In this document: one piece after another, positions 1 to 11,700 of the stretch
Layout of the letters: each line of letters begins with the position of its first letter
Position numbering within the stretch: the stretch's first letter is position 1
Translations under genes and position numbers: made by a program
Source of the DNA: Brachionus rotundiformis
Taxonomy: Eukaryota; Rotifera; Eurotatoria; Ploima; Brachionidae
Assembly: GCA_016802295.1 (NCBI GenBank)
Contig: JAESIW010000200.1
Location: 929,309 to 993,308, forward strand
DNA length: 64,000 bases
Reading direction: 5' to 3'
Notes under the pieces: generated by a model
What the model saw: only the letters and a program-made list of their open reading frames with translations
Databases searched by the model: none
Told to the model about the DNA's origin: nothing

Positions 1-622
1 AGCTATTACGTCAAGCAGAATGAAATTTAGTCCTTCTTTTTAGCCAAGCGTTATTAAGTAAAATGAGTTATGTGATAGCTTTTATAATAAAATAAGTTTA
101 TAGTTTTGGGTTTATAAGTTTTTATGTAGAAACGAAGTGAACTTATCGTTTAAAGTATCATCTATCTGAGCTAAATTGTTACAGGTCTGATCTTAATTGT
201 TGTTGGTTTGATTTTTTAATAAAAAATTTATTGATCAGAACTTAAAAACGTGTTTCTATTAAGTCCAATTTGGACTTGTTATGCATGTCAGTGATTTTTG
301 CTTTGATTGGAAAGAATTTGAAGTGTCTTAAATTTTTTTTTGGAGTTTTTGCAGCATAGTGGAATGAAAGAATAATCGAAGATTGAACGGATAAAGTTTT
401 TAAAAATAATTTTGCATAGAGCTGAGGAATTTTTGAACTTTAGGTCTTTTATTCTCTGAATGAGATTGATTTTAGATGAAGTTCTTGAGCTAATACTTTC
501 AAAAAGGTTTTTGAAGCTGAGTTTTAATAAATATGTTCAAATTTCAATTAATATCTCATATAATCTGTTAAAAACTTATTTACCAAAAAATAAACATTTT
601 TTAAATTCATTTTCTAATTAAG
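1..622. other. AT-rich non-coding sequence, at least partly intron
   Basis: No exon was recognised on either strand. The segment ends in an AG (621-622) that serves as splice acceptor for the kinase exon that follows, so at least its right part should be an intron of that gene. The upstream kinase exons lie outside the window. Confidence 0.5.
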
Positions 623-991
623 GCAATATTGAAAAAACCTATAAGAATACCATGCAATTTGAGTGCAAAAGCCAATTCGCTGCTAAAAGGCTTTTTGCAA
701 AAGAATCCGAGCGAAAGACTTGGCTCAGTGTCTGGCTTGAAGGAAATAGAGCAGCACTTTTTTTACACCGAGATCGATTGGAAGCTATTAGAGCAAAGAA
801 TGATTCAGCCGCCTTACAAGCCGCAGGTAAGTGATGAGCGAGATTTGACCTATGTAGATGAATTGTTCACCAACGAACCGGTAGTGCTCACGCCAGAATC
901 ACCAAATACACTAGCCCAAATACAACAAAATGAGTTCGAAGGTTTTGAATGCGTCAATCCGCTCATACTTTCCGAGGATTTGTCTGTCTAG
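623..991 (+). CDS. PRKCI: Atypical protein kinase C, C-terminal exon
   Basis: This is the last exon of an AGC-family Ser/Thr kinase. It reads from an acceptor AG at 621-622 to a TAG at 989-991 and encodes about 122 residues. It carries the end of the kinase domain (NPSERLGS, the RLG of subdomain XI), the segment DWKLLEQR...PPYKP that wraps the N-lobe, a turn motif LTPES and a hydrophobic motif FEGFE. The glutamate where other AGC kinases have a phosphorylatable Ser/Thr is the hallmark of atypical PKCs (iota/zeta); the following NPL and the short acidic tail ending SEDLSV also fit. In animals this kinase works with Par6/Par3 in cell polarity (family knowledge). The rest of the gene is upstream of the window. 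An initiator at 629 would be false: the reading frame is open from the acceptor. Confidence 0.88.
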   Translation, partial: AILKKPIRIPCNLSAKANSLLKGFLQKNPSERLGSVSGLKEIEQHFFYTEIDWKLLEQRMIQPPYKPQVSDERDLTYVDELFTNEPVVLTPESPNTLAQIQQNEFEGFECVNPLILSEDLSV

Positions 992-2001
992 CTATTTAGA
1001 CAAATCTTGAACATTTTCAACCAGCGAGAGTCCAAGCTTTAATTGTTTTATGGTAAAATTGCTTTGTGAGAGATTATTTATTTCTTTTCTTTTTTTTTTA
1101 TATATTTAAAAGCGATTAGTATTTTTACGTTTAATTTAAATGAATATTTAGTAAATATTGAATAGATAAATATTTTTCTATACATTTAATTGAAACGCTT
1201 AAAATCGTTCATTCAAAAATATTTTATGCGAATAAAATTGTAACCTATTGAATTTTTTTAATTAATTATAAAATTTAAAATTTTTAATAATCTAAATCAA
1301 TTATGAAATATGATAAAAATTAAAAATAACTGAGACAAATATGCCAAATGTTACTTTTATTAACCATTTTATTAAACTTAATCCGAAATTTCTTATAAAT
1401 AATCATTTGGATAAATAATTAACAAAGCTTAATTTATCTGATTTGCCATTTTTTCTTTAGGTGAGCAACAGAGTCTTATAATTTTTAAATAATTGACAAG
1501 CAAGAACTAAAAAATAAATGGCATAGGATTAATGATACTAGATAAATTTATTAATTAATAGACAAATATTATTATGATGAACAAAAATATTAATCAAAAT
1601 AAATTTTTATTAAACACTAGATAATTTTATTAAAAATATAATTAATTAATTAATTAGATTTTCTTCTTTGGTAGTTTGAAGCCAAGACTTCAATTAGCTC
1701 ATTTTTTTGAAGTCTGCGACTGAATTCTATGTTGGTATTGCAATTTTTTCTTGGTCATATTTTGAAGGTACCAGTCGTTGTAGACTCGCTGCCAGAATCG
1801 CTATTTATTTGAAGCTTTACTCAATAACAGTTTAATTATCACTTTATCTAGTAAAAAAATCAAAATATATAGTGATTAATTTTTTATTAAGTTAATTGTC
1901 CTGTCTACTGATTGAATAATTTATATCGGAATTAAATGCATTGTCTAATGTTTTAAAAATTAATACATTCTCAAAATAGATCTTAATTAAATTTAGATAA
2001 A
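992..2001. other. Intergenic, AT-rich
   Basis: This is the 3' flank of the kinase and the 5' flank of KICS2. Poly(A)-signal-like AATAAA strings occur but none can be singled out. A GC-richer patch at about 1665-1800 gives no open frame that matches anything recognised. Confidence 0.5.
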
Positions 2002-3609
2002 ATGCTAAATGAAACAACCAGCTCTTATGAAAAAGTAATCAAGAAAATATTTTAAAAAAAAGAAATTAATTTGTAGCAATTAAGATACAAAATCCAAATC
2101 AAATTTTAATTCAAGAATACTCTTCCAACTTGTCTAAATTTCAATTTGACAAAGCTAAAACCACTATAGTAATTTTATTTATTTTAATTATTATTTTAAT
2201 AGAATTTAAACTATATTCATATTCATTAGGAAAAGGCTAAAGAAAATTCTAGATTATGGACCTTATTTTACCAAGCGTTGATTAATTTTAGTAATGGTGA
2301 AAAAAATTATAATAGTTTAGTGCCTATTAGTCAGAGGTACGGCTCCAGAATCGGGGTAGATATCTTTATTAGTTTATTTTAATAAAAAATTAATCATTTT
2401 CCAAGGACAAATACTACGAATCCGCTTTTTCAGCTTTCGAACAGATTGGCAAAGAGACTTGTTTGAGCCAGCGAACACAATCTCAGGAAAGTATACAGGA
2501 TCTGTCATGCATTATGGAAATAAGCAACCAATTCAATCAATTAATCGAATTCAGGTATCAAATGATAATGCTTTACTCAGAGCTTAAGGACAAGGAGTTG
2601 AGACATGAAAAAGGCTCAGTTGAGTTGGCAGTAAAAAGTCTTAAAGAGCTGAAAGAAAGATATTTTAAAAAAGATTTTAATTCTTTGATTGAAAATTTAA
2701 TTTCTTCATTCAAGTAAAATCAAAATTATTACTCAAAAAAATTCCTCATTTAATAATTAAGCTTGGAAATTAATATTCTCATGAATTTGCTCAATTGTCA
2801 CATAGCTTTGGACTATAAACTTGATTGCATCAAATCCATGACTTCAATCAAAAATGTTAGCAACATTTTCAACAATCAGCCAGTTTTTCAAGCAATCAAG
2901 TCTTTAAAGGAAGTAAATCTATTAAAAATTTATTTAATTAAGATTAAATTTGATTTATTATTTTTTAATTTTAAAGAATAAGAGTTTTATTCCTTTTTCC
3001 AAACCGGCCTATCGCCAGCAACCACAATTGTACCAATGGTTCAAGATTTACTACAAAGCTTTGCTAAATAAGTTTAGCATATTGATGTACGACTCGTTTA
3101 TGAGGTTTAAAGACATTAGCCAAGATATGAAGGAACAGATTGGTGTTTATTCCAAATTGATCAATTTCACCAACAAATTTTCACCTAGTTTCACGGTAAT
3201 TTTATTCGATTCGACTTTGATAGATAGTGCCAACTTTAGAGGAAATGGCTACGAAATAGAAGGAAGTCACAGTTCAATGGCAACCACCAAAGATATAAAA
3301 TCTGAGAGTGATTCATATTCGCTTGTATTTAGTCAGCCAGAATTCAAAAAAGACTCTCATGAAAGGCACGTAAGGAATTTTGTTCTACTGATCAAGTCCG
3401 AATTTGATTCCAAAGTAAAATACCATTTTGATAGCAGTCTTAAAACCAGCTATTATTTGTACAAAATATCAGATTATTATACTTTTATTGTCATATTTGA
3501 AATGTCAAAACAGGAAGCAAAAACAAAAGTTGCCTCTATGGTTCAAGAAATTGGCAACGATTTAAATTTTTCAAGTGTTTTTAGTAGTTTTAATCAAAGT
3601 TTAAAATAA
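2002..3609 (+). CDS. KICS2: KICSTOR complex subunit KICS2 (C12orf66 homologue), six exons
   Basis: Exons were assigned by eye at 2002-2034, 2085-2168, 2230-2355, 2406-2713, 2762-2912 and 2983-3609. All introns are GT-AG, 49-70 bases long, and the phases join without a break to give about 442 aa, close to the roughly 445 aa of vertebrate KICS2. Recognisable family landmarks are FDKAK near the N-terminus, a helical middle, then LYQWF, LNKFS, FRGNGYE, FVLLIKSEFDSKV, YYLYKI and FTIVIFE-like strings in the last exon. KICS2 is a subunit of KICSTOR, which holds GATOR1 on lysosomes so that mTORC1 responds to amino-acid starvation (family knowledge). The start ATG at 2002 gives a first exon of only 11 codons, so the 5' end is the least certain part. 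The other subunits (KPTN, ITFG2, SZT2) are not in the window. Confidence 0.86.
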
Positions 3610-3813
3610 GTTGACTTATTTATTAGTTTTATTTATTTATTAAACAATTTAATTGAAAAAAAACAATACAATAAATTTAAATAACTATTTTTGAATTAAT
3701 TTAATGGTTCTTAAAATATAATACTAAAAAAATTGATTAACTCTGTAACATTAAAACCCAAAATCTAAAATAAAAAACAATAAAATGCAATCAAAAAAAC
3801 TAAATACTAAGTA

Positions 3814-4041
3814 TGTCATATAACTATCTCATGTCTTGAATAGTTAATCAGTAAAACTTATTAAAATTCATTTTACCTTATTTAGCATTTTGTGAGAGTA
3901 ACCTTACTCTTTTTAAGAATCTTGTCACGTACTTGATTCAGTATATAAGAAACTCTTTTATATTATTATTTATGCTTAAATTATATAGTTAAATAAAGAA
4001 TTAGTTAAAGCAATCTTTTCATTGTCCCAAAACATATTACA
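3814..4041 (+). repeat. Putative 5' LTR of an LTR retrotransposon
   Basis: A 228-base block begins TG and ends CA directly before a primer-binding site. It contains a TATA box (TATATAAG, 3942-3949) and an AATAAA (3992-3997) about 50 bases further, the order expected for the U3-R part of an LTR. No matching 3' LTR was found in the window, so its limits rest on the TG...CA ends and the adjacent PBS. Confidence 0.6.
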
Positions 4042-4052
4042 TGGTAGCAGCG
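4042..4052 (+). other. Primer-binding site for a tRNA primer
   Basis: TGGTAGCAGCG follows the LTR end directly. TGGTAGCAG resembles the complement of the initiator-methionine tRNA 3' end used by many Ty3/gypsy and Copia-type elements. Confidence 0.55.
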
Positions 4053-4059
4053 ATAATAG

Positions 4060-4795
4060 ATGGCCACCACAAGTCAGAGAGAAGCAATTAAAACGGTTGA
4101 TCAGAGTTGGACAGCCGAGGTAAAAAGTAAACCATTGATGGAATTTGATGCAAACGTAAAGAAGATAAGGGATCTTCAATTAGAGATAGCAGGCAAGGGA
4201 TACGTGCTAGACTCTAATACACCTGTGTACCATGGAAGAAGCACAGAAAATATCGAAAATTGGATATCGATTGTATCCAATGGCATAAAGCTGTTGGCTT
4301 CCCGGAAGACAAAAAGCTTGCAGTAATCACTCCTTATGTCAAAGAGTCGGCCTTAAGTACACTTTTGAATTACCAAAAAAATTCATCAGTTAAGACATTT
4401 GAAGGATACTTAAGAAACTCTTGGAGAGAGATAATTCTAAGGCTAGGAAAGGAATAATAAAGCTAGAACTCTTCGCTCTTAAACAAACGGGAGAATTTGA
4501 TAGTTTCTTGAATAAATTTCAGGAGTTAGCTAACGAATCAGGTATGACGCAAGAAGATCTAATTCTGATCTTTTCTCATGCACTAAAACCTAAGTGTGCA
4601 TTAGAGGTGCAAATAAGAGAACCTAGGACTATTGAAGAGGCTTATAAGATTGCGATTAAATTTGAGAAGAATATGAAAAATTTATCTGGGCCTGTAAAAG
4701 AGCAGAAGATAAATTACTCAAAATCCAGACCAATTAAGAATCAGAATTCACAAGCTAAGAAAAATTATAAATTACAAGTATTAGATATAATTTAA
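4060..4795 (+). pseudogene. Broken gag gene of an LTR retrotransposon
   Basis: Three overlapping open segments in shifting frames (4060-4326, 4260-4457, 4421-4795) together resemble one Gag capsid region: an ATG 8 bases after the PBS, then VYHGRSTENIENWIS (compare F.G......WL), a region like LLNYQ...TFEGYLR, and a C-terminal part rich in charged residues with REPRTIEEAYKIAIKFE. At least two frameshifts interrupt it. No protease, reverse transcriptase or integrase follows; the match stops near 4797. It is therefore a dead, truncated copy, most like Ty3/gypsy Gag, although the family assignment is tentative. Confidence 0.65.
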
Positions 4796-4797
4796 TA

Positions 4798-5012
4798 AAA
4801 TTTCTAAATTATTTAATAATATTTTTAATCGAATTCGTGCAGTTGTCTGTTCCTCTTCTTCCAAGATAGATATTAAATTTTAGAAAAACTCATTTGTTGT
4901 AACAAGTATAACAAAAAAATACAAGGACCGTCTTCGATTTAATATCGCTCAAACTTCAAAATGTTTAATTTTTTATTTTTAATTTTATTATGGCCAATTA
5001 GAAGAAAAAGAT
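4798..5012. other. Non-coding spacer between transposon fragments
   Basis: AT-rich sequence with no feature recognised. The retrotransposon may have been broken here by a later insertion or deletion. Confidence 0.4.
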
Positions 5013-5129
5013 AATCCTTTCCGGCCAGGTCTCAACCAAGTTTTTTTGAGCAACTTATTTAGACAAAGAATATTAAAAGAATGGAATAAATTTCCTATCG
5101 AAATATTGGAAATAAGACAAAAAATTTAA
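5013..5129 (+). pseudogene. C-terminal fragment of a non-LTR retrotransposon ORF2
   Basis: A short open segment ends at TAA 5127-5129 and contains FLSNLFRQRILKEWNKFP. This is the usual FFSNRVVN.WN.LP block near the end of CR1/Jockey-type reverse transcriptase proteins. Nothing upstream continues it. Confidence 0.6.
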
Positions 5130-5474
5130 TTTAAGTAATTTTTAATTGGAATCAAAATTTTAATCAATGATTAATTATATGTTTGTTTTTTAATTTGAAA
5201 GAGTTTAATGGTTTAAATACTTTATAATCAACTATCATTTTGCTTTCTTTTTATATAAATGATAATTCATTTTAATCTGTAAGTTAAAATCAATTTTGTA
5301 AAAAAATCTTTTTTTTATTTCCTATTAATCTTTAAATTCTCCTTCTAAAATTATATAAAGCTTCACCAAAGCTATACCAATCTTGAGATAAAAAGATTTG
5401 GTTTATAATACCACTTTGAATTGACCAAAGTTAAAAGAGCATCTTTTGCTTATCTTTACACTTGGATTGTGAAT
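5130..5474. other. Non-coding AT-rich spacer
   Basis: No gene or repeat was recognised in this stretch. Confidence 0.4.
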
Positions 5475-6690
5475 AATAATAAAAATAATAATAAAATGAA
5501 AGCTATAATGTGCAAGCACATGGAACAAGGGTTAAGCCTCATCATAATAGCTTATTACTGTTTCTTTGTTCTGGAATTTAATAGTTCGTCTTATTGAACC
5601 CAAAACTAAATTAGCTTTGTTTGCAGAGGTGTTGACTTGTTTTGACCACTTCAAATTGTTCGTAATTATTATCCCTAGATCTCGTTCCACCTCTGTTTTC
5701 GAAATACTCGTTTGATTAATTGTGTAGTTGAAATTCGGGTTATTTTTACCACAGTGCATTACTTTACATTTGTCTTCGTTTAGTTTGATTAACCAGTCGT
5801 TCGTCCATCTTGATACTTTATCAAGTTATCAAGATCATCTTCTAAAGCTAAACATGATTCCACTCTGTTAACATTTGACATCAACTTTGTGTCATCAGCG
5901 AATATCTGGCATTGATTTTCTAAAGTATTTGGTAAGTCATTAATATAAACAATGAACAGAATCGGACCCAGAACTGAACCCTGTGGGACTCTCGACACTA
6001 ACCCATTCAGACACTGTTTTACCCATTATCACTCTCTGTCTTCTGTTCAGCAAAAAAGCTTTAATCCATTCAATTAATGGCTCGTTAACACCATAACATT
6101 CAAGTTTGTGAATTAAGCGTTTATGCGGAACTGTATCGAATGCTTTAGCAAAATCCAAATAGATTATGTCCAAATCCTGTTTGAGATTCATTGATTCAGA
6201 GATAAAATCTATGGACTCCAATAAATTTGTAACACATGACTTATTTTTTACAAATCCATGCTGTTTGTTGTTGATTAAATTATTCACCACTAAGAAATCG
6301 AATATAACTACCTTTAAAAGTTTTCTCATAATTTTTCATGGTATTGAGGTTAGTGAAACAGGTCTATAATTAGAAGCCTGCATCCTGGAACCCTTCTTGA
6401 ATAAAGGAGTGACGTTTGCCTTCCTTTATTTGATCGGAACTTTAGATGTTTCGTAAGACTTAATAAAAATAATTGATAGAGGCAGAGAGATAGCTTTTGC
6501 AGTTTCTTTTAATACCCATGGATGAATACCATCAGATCCAATAGCCTTGTATTTTTTTAATTGTGATAATTCTTCGCTTCTCGGCCTCTGGCTAAGATCA
6601 AAGTGTAGTATCTGAATGATAGATAAAAGAAGGAATCGAGTTGTCCAATTAATTTCAATAAAAAATTCCAAGAGAGAAAAAATCATTTAG
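5475..6690 (-). mobile_element. 5'-truncated non-LTR (LINE) retrotransposon, decayed
   Basis: Read on the minus strand the order is KAIGSDGIHPWVLK, then KAFDTVPHKRLIHKL with the preceding D of YLDFAKAF (RT motif A), VPQGSVLGPILF, then FADDTKL (the RT catalytic FADD), then ERDLGIIIT and NLKWSKQV. These are consecutive blocks of a CR1/Jockey-like reverse transcriptase. Frameshifts separate them near 6000, near 5780 and elsewhere. The 3' end is marked by an (ATT)n-type simple repeat (5478-5498 on the plus strand), as in the other LINEs of this window. No endonuclease domain remains, so the copy is 5'-truncated and inactive. Confidence 0.85.
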
Positions 6691-7206
6691 AAAGATCTAA
6701 TTAATTTATGAGCAGGATCTAAAATATCTTTATTTGTTTTTGAATTTGAATATATGAATCTGTAAGACGGGTTAATGAATGATAAAACATACTTTTGATA
6801 ATTAAATAATTGTTGAGCTCTAACAATTTTTATAGTTAGAGTAATTACTAAAATAATGTCTCTCTAACACTGAGAATGGAATCATTATTTATACCCATAA
6901 GTTCGTGTCCAGAACACGGGCTAATAATTAAAACAAGATGTAAGCTATTATATAAATGTTTATATCAGCATTTAGAAGCCTCTATCTTTTGAGATACGTG
7001 ATTATTAACTCTTACTTATCATTTCGCATTAGTTGAGAAGCTGATGATCAAGTGATACGTAGGGTGTATTACAAATCTACTTTTGTTTTATTGCCTAAGG
7101 AACTAATTAATTTTCAAATTAATAAAATTTTAAACAAAAATACAATTATTTTTCCTCAAATGATCAAATAAAACAGTTTTCAATAAAAATTTATTTTAAT
7201 AAATAA
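6691..7206. other. Intergenic, AT-rich
   Basis: 3' flank of the oxidase gene that ends at 7207 on the minus strand; no feature recognised. Confidence 0.4.
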
Positions 7207-8868
7207 TTATAAAAGCTTTAATATCCTATTTGACTCTCTTATTCCAGACAAATAAGCACCATGCACAGTCGAATAGAACTCGGCATGAGTTGCTTCACCA
7301 GCAAAACAAATAATCGGACCCTAATTTTCAAAAGAGGGTTATCATTTAATAAAAGATTTATAAAAAAAATATACTCTATCTATTTTAATTGGCTTGGCTA
7401 GAGTATCGATATCAGTTTGCTCTGTTCCAAAAGCGTAATAAGAGTATGAACCTTTGAAAAGTCTACTAGACTTCCATCTTGACATAAAAATCTTGCGAGC
7501 CCTTGGTATATCATCTCTATTAAGGAACTTCCTAAGCAAATCAGTGCATTCATCTATAACTTCTTCATCACTTAGCTGTTCATGGTAACTTCCACAAATC
7601 CAACCTATCAGAACATTATCAAATCCAACTGCTGGCTCAAACGAACATATGTCTTCTGACCATCGTTTGGCCCAGTCAAAGTTAACATGATTTATTCTAT
7701 CGAACAAGTTCTCCTCATTCGTTTTGGACCAGACCAAATTTATTCCCTCTAGATTTTCAGGCCAGAATCTTTTGTCATATTCTAATATGATTTTATTTAC
7801 GGTGCCAAAACCAAGCCGATCAATGGAGCAAACTTTTTCTTTTGGTACTAAATTCGATGGCGAGAAAAGTGTTCCTAAATTTTCTTTTAAAAAGCCAAGA
7901 CTCATTGTCAGAATAACTTGATCGCATGTAACCACACAATTGGAAAATAGAAGAACCAATTTGGAAGACTCTTGACAGTGCAAGCAATGTTCACAATCGG
8001 CATTGTTTTGGCATGCTAAAATTTTGCTCAATTCATGCTCCAATTTAACTCGATTGTAAAATTTTTCACTATTTTTCTCAATTATTTTGTTTATAACACT
8101 GAGGTAGCCGCGTTTTGGCTCCATTATTTGACTGCCTTTGAGCTCTACAAATTTGGAAAAATTTCTCAATGACAAATCAAAGACGGAATGGCAAGAATTC
8201 TCAACATTTTCCCATTTACATCTCCATAGAAAAAGAGAGTCTAGAACTTTGCATATTTTTGGGTCCTGTAGATTGAAGTAGCCTTGGCAAAGCTTCATGT
8301 AATTTTCGTAGAAAAAAAAGCCCATTTCCACATCGTCCTTGAGTTCATTGTCGATGCTGTACTTTTCTGCACATCTGATCGACTTGTTTAAGCAGTAATA
8401 GGCAGTTTCGACCAAATTTTGGTTAACATCTACACCTTGGTCAGTCAAAAAAAGCTGCACAACTTCTTTGTCTTCAAAATTTATCTTCAATCCATTGTGT
8501 TTGTCAATATCTTCTTCTGATTCATGCCAAATTTTGCTATAACACTCGTCAATTAGACCACTCTCAATTGCTATCTTATAAATCGGGTTGTCAACTTGAC
8601 CATGGATAAATTGAGCACCAAACTCAAGAACTCCTTCACCTGATTATTTTAAATATTTTCAAAATAAATATTATTAAAATAATTTTTAAACTATTTTTTG
8701 TCTATTAAATAGTTTACCATGGCTAAATGTATGGCACCGACCGCCAATCCGGTTGCCGGCTTCAAAAACTAGGAAATCCTCGTATTCATGGTCCAGTAGG
8801 TTATTTGCAGCCGCGATTCCAGCTATTCCTGCTCCAATTATTGCCGTCTTAATGCTTAATTTGTTCAT
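7207..8868 (-). CDS. Flavin amine oxidase, polyamine oxidase-like (copy A)
   Basis: Three exons on the minus strand: 8868-8718, 8639-7375 and 7320-7207. The introns (78 and 54 bases) are GT-AG and the phases fit, giving about 509 aa. The N-terminus has the FAD dinucleotide fold GAGIAG (residues 12-17), then VFEA and RIGGR; exon 2 opens with LEFGAQFIHG; the last exon has CFAGEATHAEFYSTVHGAYLSG, broken here as CFAGEATH and STVHGAYLSG, the C-terminal FAD contact of spermine and N1-acetylpolyamine oxidases. The family oxidises polyamines to aldehydes with release of H2O2 (established). The C-terminus reads ILKLL, not a clear peroxisomal signal, unlike the paralogue at 14.3 kb. There is no signal peptide, so it is likely cytosolic. 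Substrate cannot be told from sequence. Confidence 0.87.
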
Positions 8869-9614
8869 TACGATTTAGATCTTGTAGGACCTGTTTATTC
8901 TAGATTAGGAAATGCCTAAATTAGATGAGAAAATGTTTTTATTTAATTGAGATATGCATTTTGGGTTGATGGTGTGAACAAATAAGCTTTTTTATAGGTT
9001 TTAATAGCATTCGTCGCCACGTTTTACAAATATAATTTTTTTTATATATATTTTTGTTATTACTAGATCAAAATGTCTATTGTTGTTTGAAAATGAATTT
9101 TTCGAAAAGTCTACTTTTGAGATTTTGCCTCAATCGCTGGTTTATATTGACAACTTTGGTAAATTACTCTCATTGAGCACATGTACTTTTTTGTTAAATT
9201 AGACTCCAAAAGATATCAAATTATATGTAATTGAAATATTTGGAAAAATTATGAAAAATCAAAAGTGGCTTTATTTTTAATACATTTTATAGAGATTTCG
9301 ACTAGACAAAAATAATATTAGATTATTTTGTTTAATTTGAATAAAATATTTAAAGATTTTTTAAAGTTATAAATTAAAATTAGTCCATAAATTAGAACTA
9401 AATTTTCAAATTTTTTATTAATATTAATTCTAGTCGCTCTTTAAAAGTAGATTTTTATCGCTTAGATCAAAATTTTTGTCTAGATTTTATGTAAATTTTG
9501 TGGTTTTGTGTCTAAGCTGTTTTAAAAAATGATAAAAAAGAACAAAATATTTTTATGTACTTTTGAAAATAATCAAAAATTGAAATTCTAGTTATAAATA
9601 CAAAATTCATATAA
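8869..9614. other. Upstream flank of oxidase copy A
   Basis: AT-rich non-coding sequence, probably holding the promoter of the minus-strand oxidase. No clear TATA box can be assigned. Confidence 0.4.
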
Positions 9615-9620
9615 AAGTCT

Positions 9621-10217
9621 TGGGTCTTGTCACTTCTATGAACAATTGTCCAGAACAATTCACTCATGTCAATTACCTGGACAAAATCTTTTGTCAATTG
9701 TCCAGCAAATAATTAAATTGTCCATAATTTTTCTTTGTAAAAATTAATATTTTTAAATAAAAAGTCTCAAAAATTATTTTATAATTGTTTGTAATTTTGG
9801 TTTTTGGAGTGTATCAATATTGTTTGAAAAAACTACTATAAATTTTGTATATATTATGTAACTTGAAAAAAAGTGATTTTTTTAATACTATGGAGCTAAA
9901 TAACAAACTAATAGAGAGCTTAAGACTTTGTAAAGTCATTGACTTAAATGATAATTTATTGATTATCAATTGGTTAATATTCAAGAAAAATGACTTAATT
10001 ATTCTTAGATTTCTTATATTATATTTAAATAAAATTAGTTAATTAAATTTTTTGTCCATGAATTTTTTCAATTGTCCAGGTAATAATTTAATTGTCCGGA
10101 TAATTACTTAAATGTCCAGGTAAATAATTTACAAATTAATCATTAAAATTTTTTTGTCCAGGTAATTGACATGAGTGAATTGTCCTGGACAATTGTCCAT
10201 AGAAGTGACAAGACCCA
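9621..10217. mobile_element. 597-bp foldback/MITE with about 66-bp inverted termini
   Basis: The ends are inverted copies of each other: TGGGTCTTGTCACTTCTATG at the left and its complement at the right, matching over about 66 bases with two or three differences. The hexamer AAGTCT lies on both sides (9615-9620 and 10218-10223), a likely target-site duplication. The interior repeats AATTGTCC(AGG)-type motifs several times in both orientations and codes for nothing recognisable. Confidence 0.8.
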
Positions 10218-10364
10218 AAGTCTTATGTATGGTCACTTATGCATAGACTTAAATCTGCTAAAAAAACTATTTAATACAATTCAAATTCTAGATATTTATA
10301 CGAGAATAGGTGGTGTTTCATGTTAATTTAAAAAAAAATTTTAAAGAATAAATGACAATATTGT

Positions 10365-10556
10365 TTAGTGTTGGGCATCGTCAATGGCGGCCACTGGACC
10401 GCGAAAAATTAGTGCTGGCCGTATTGATGAAAAGAATTGACTATAAGAAAAATTGTTTAAAATAAAAAAAAAATTCAATTTCCCCCGCGGTCATCAATAA
10501 GGCCAACACCAACTTTTGGCGGTCCAATGGCCGCCATTGACGGTGCCCAACACTAA
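10365..10556. mobile_element. 192-bp GC-rich hairpin element (MITE-like)
   Basis: Left and right ends are inverted copies over about 38 bases (TTAGTGTTGGGCAtCGTCAA and onward through GGCGGCCA to GGACCGC) with two differences. The interior is also partly self-complementary. The base composition is much richer in GC than the surroundings. No convincing target-site duplication was found. Confidence 0.7.
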
Positions 10557-11700
10557 TATTCTTACTCTTACAGCTAAAAAAAAGTGTCGCGTCTTTATAT
10601 CGCTTATTTTTCTTTTTGAGATATCTTCCATTGAATCCAACTTTTTATTCGTATCCAAATTTGAATACTAAAATCAAAGAATATAAAAATTTTTATGAAC
10701 AATTGAAGGAATTAATGAAATTAATGGAATTATTAGATAATTTGAAGCAATCTTTGATTATTGAAAAAAAGAATTAATGGATTATTCTCGCTGATCTAAA
10801 AATCACTTTTACCATTAACACATAGTTTTATTTGATACCATTTATTAATGCCATTTCCCATATGAAAATAAAAACTGTGGTAAAAATCATTGGTAAAAAT
10901 TAATATGGACTTTTAAACATTTTTTTGCATAACTATTGTTTACCATTCAGTTTTTTGAAATTCTCGAAAACTATACATCCTGGAGAAAAACTAGGCACAT
11001 TTTAAGAAAGCTCGTTAAATTCTCTTCAAGAAAAATGGGGGTCAGTAGAGGGTCAGGTTTTTAAGAGTATAAAAATATTCGATTTTCACAAAAAATAAAA
11101 ATTTTGGAGATAAACTAGTTTAATTTTCAAAAAAAAGAGAAAAATTAAAACTTTTAAAAATATTTTTGCTTTGCAACATAAATTGGGGTCAGTATTTTAG
11201 TAGGATCCACGATTGATTATTGACTTTTAAAATTTTTATTTCATTATTATTCCAGGGAATTCCCACAGCTAAAATTACAAACTAATATTCAATAAACTTA
11301 TATATAACTCGTCAAGATATATTTTTATGTTCTAATCTGGTAGTTTTTCAAAGATCAGAAAAATAATTTTATTATTTTACTGAGTATCTTATTTTAATGT
11401 ACTATTTTGAAAAATCATGATTTTGGTCTTGTGTGGAATTATTTTCAAAAAAAAATATAAGTTTGTATTTGAAAATTTAATATAGATATAATTGAGTTTA
11501 TTATTTTTTCTATTTATTTTGACTAAAATCATGATTCTCATGAAAATTATTTTAAAATAAACAAAATAATTTACTTGAAAAAGCATGAATAGAAAAAAAT
11601 GGCGAAAATTGGTAAAAAAACGCTGAATGTCTAAGGATTTAATTGTTCAAGAAGTGACAATTCTAATTCAACATAATTAAATTAATCAGGTAAAAAAATA
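10557..11700. other. Intergenic, AT-rich
   Basis: No coding segment recognised. The GGGGTCAGTA-like string occurs twice (near 11038 and 11185), which may be decayed repeat sequence. Confidence 0.4.

Noticed and set aside
1665..1800. GC-richer patch before KICS2, considered as its first exon
   Set aside because: It gives no frame that continues the KICS2 N-terminus; the exons at 2002-2034 and 2085-2168 do so in phase.
9845..10042. 65-codon open frame inside the 597-bp foldback element
   Set aside because: Low-complexity and built from the element's short repeats; no transposase motif.
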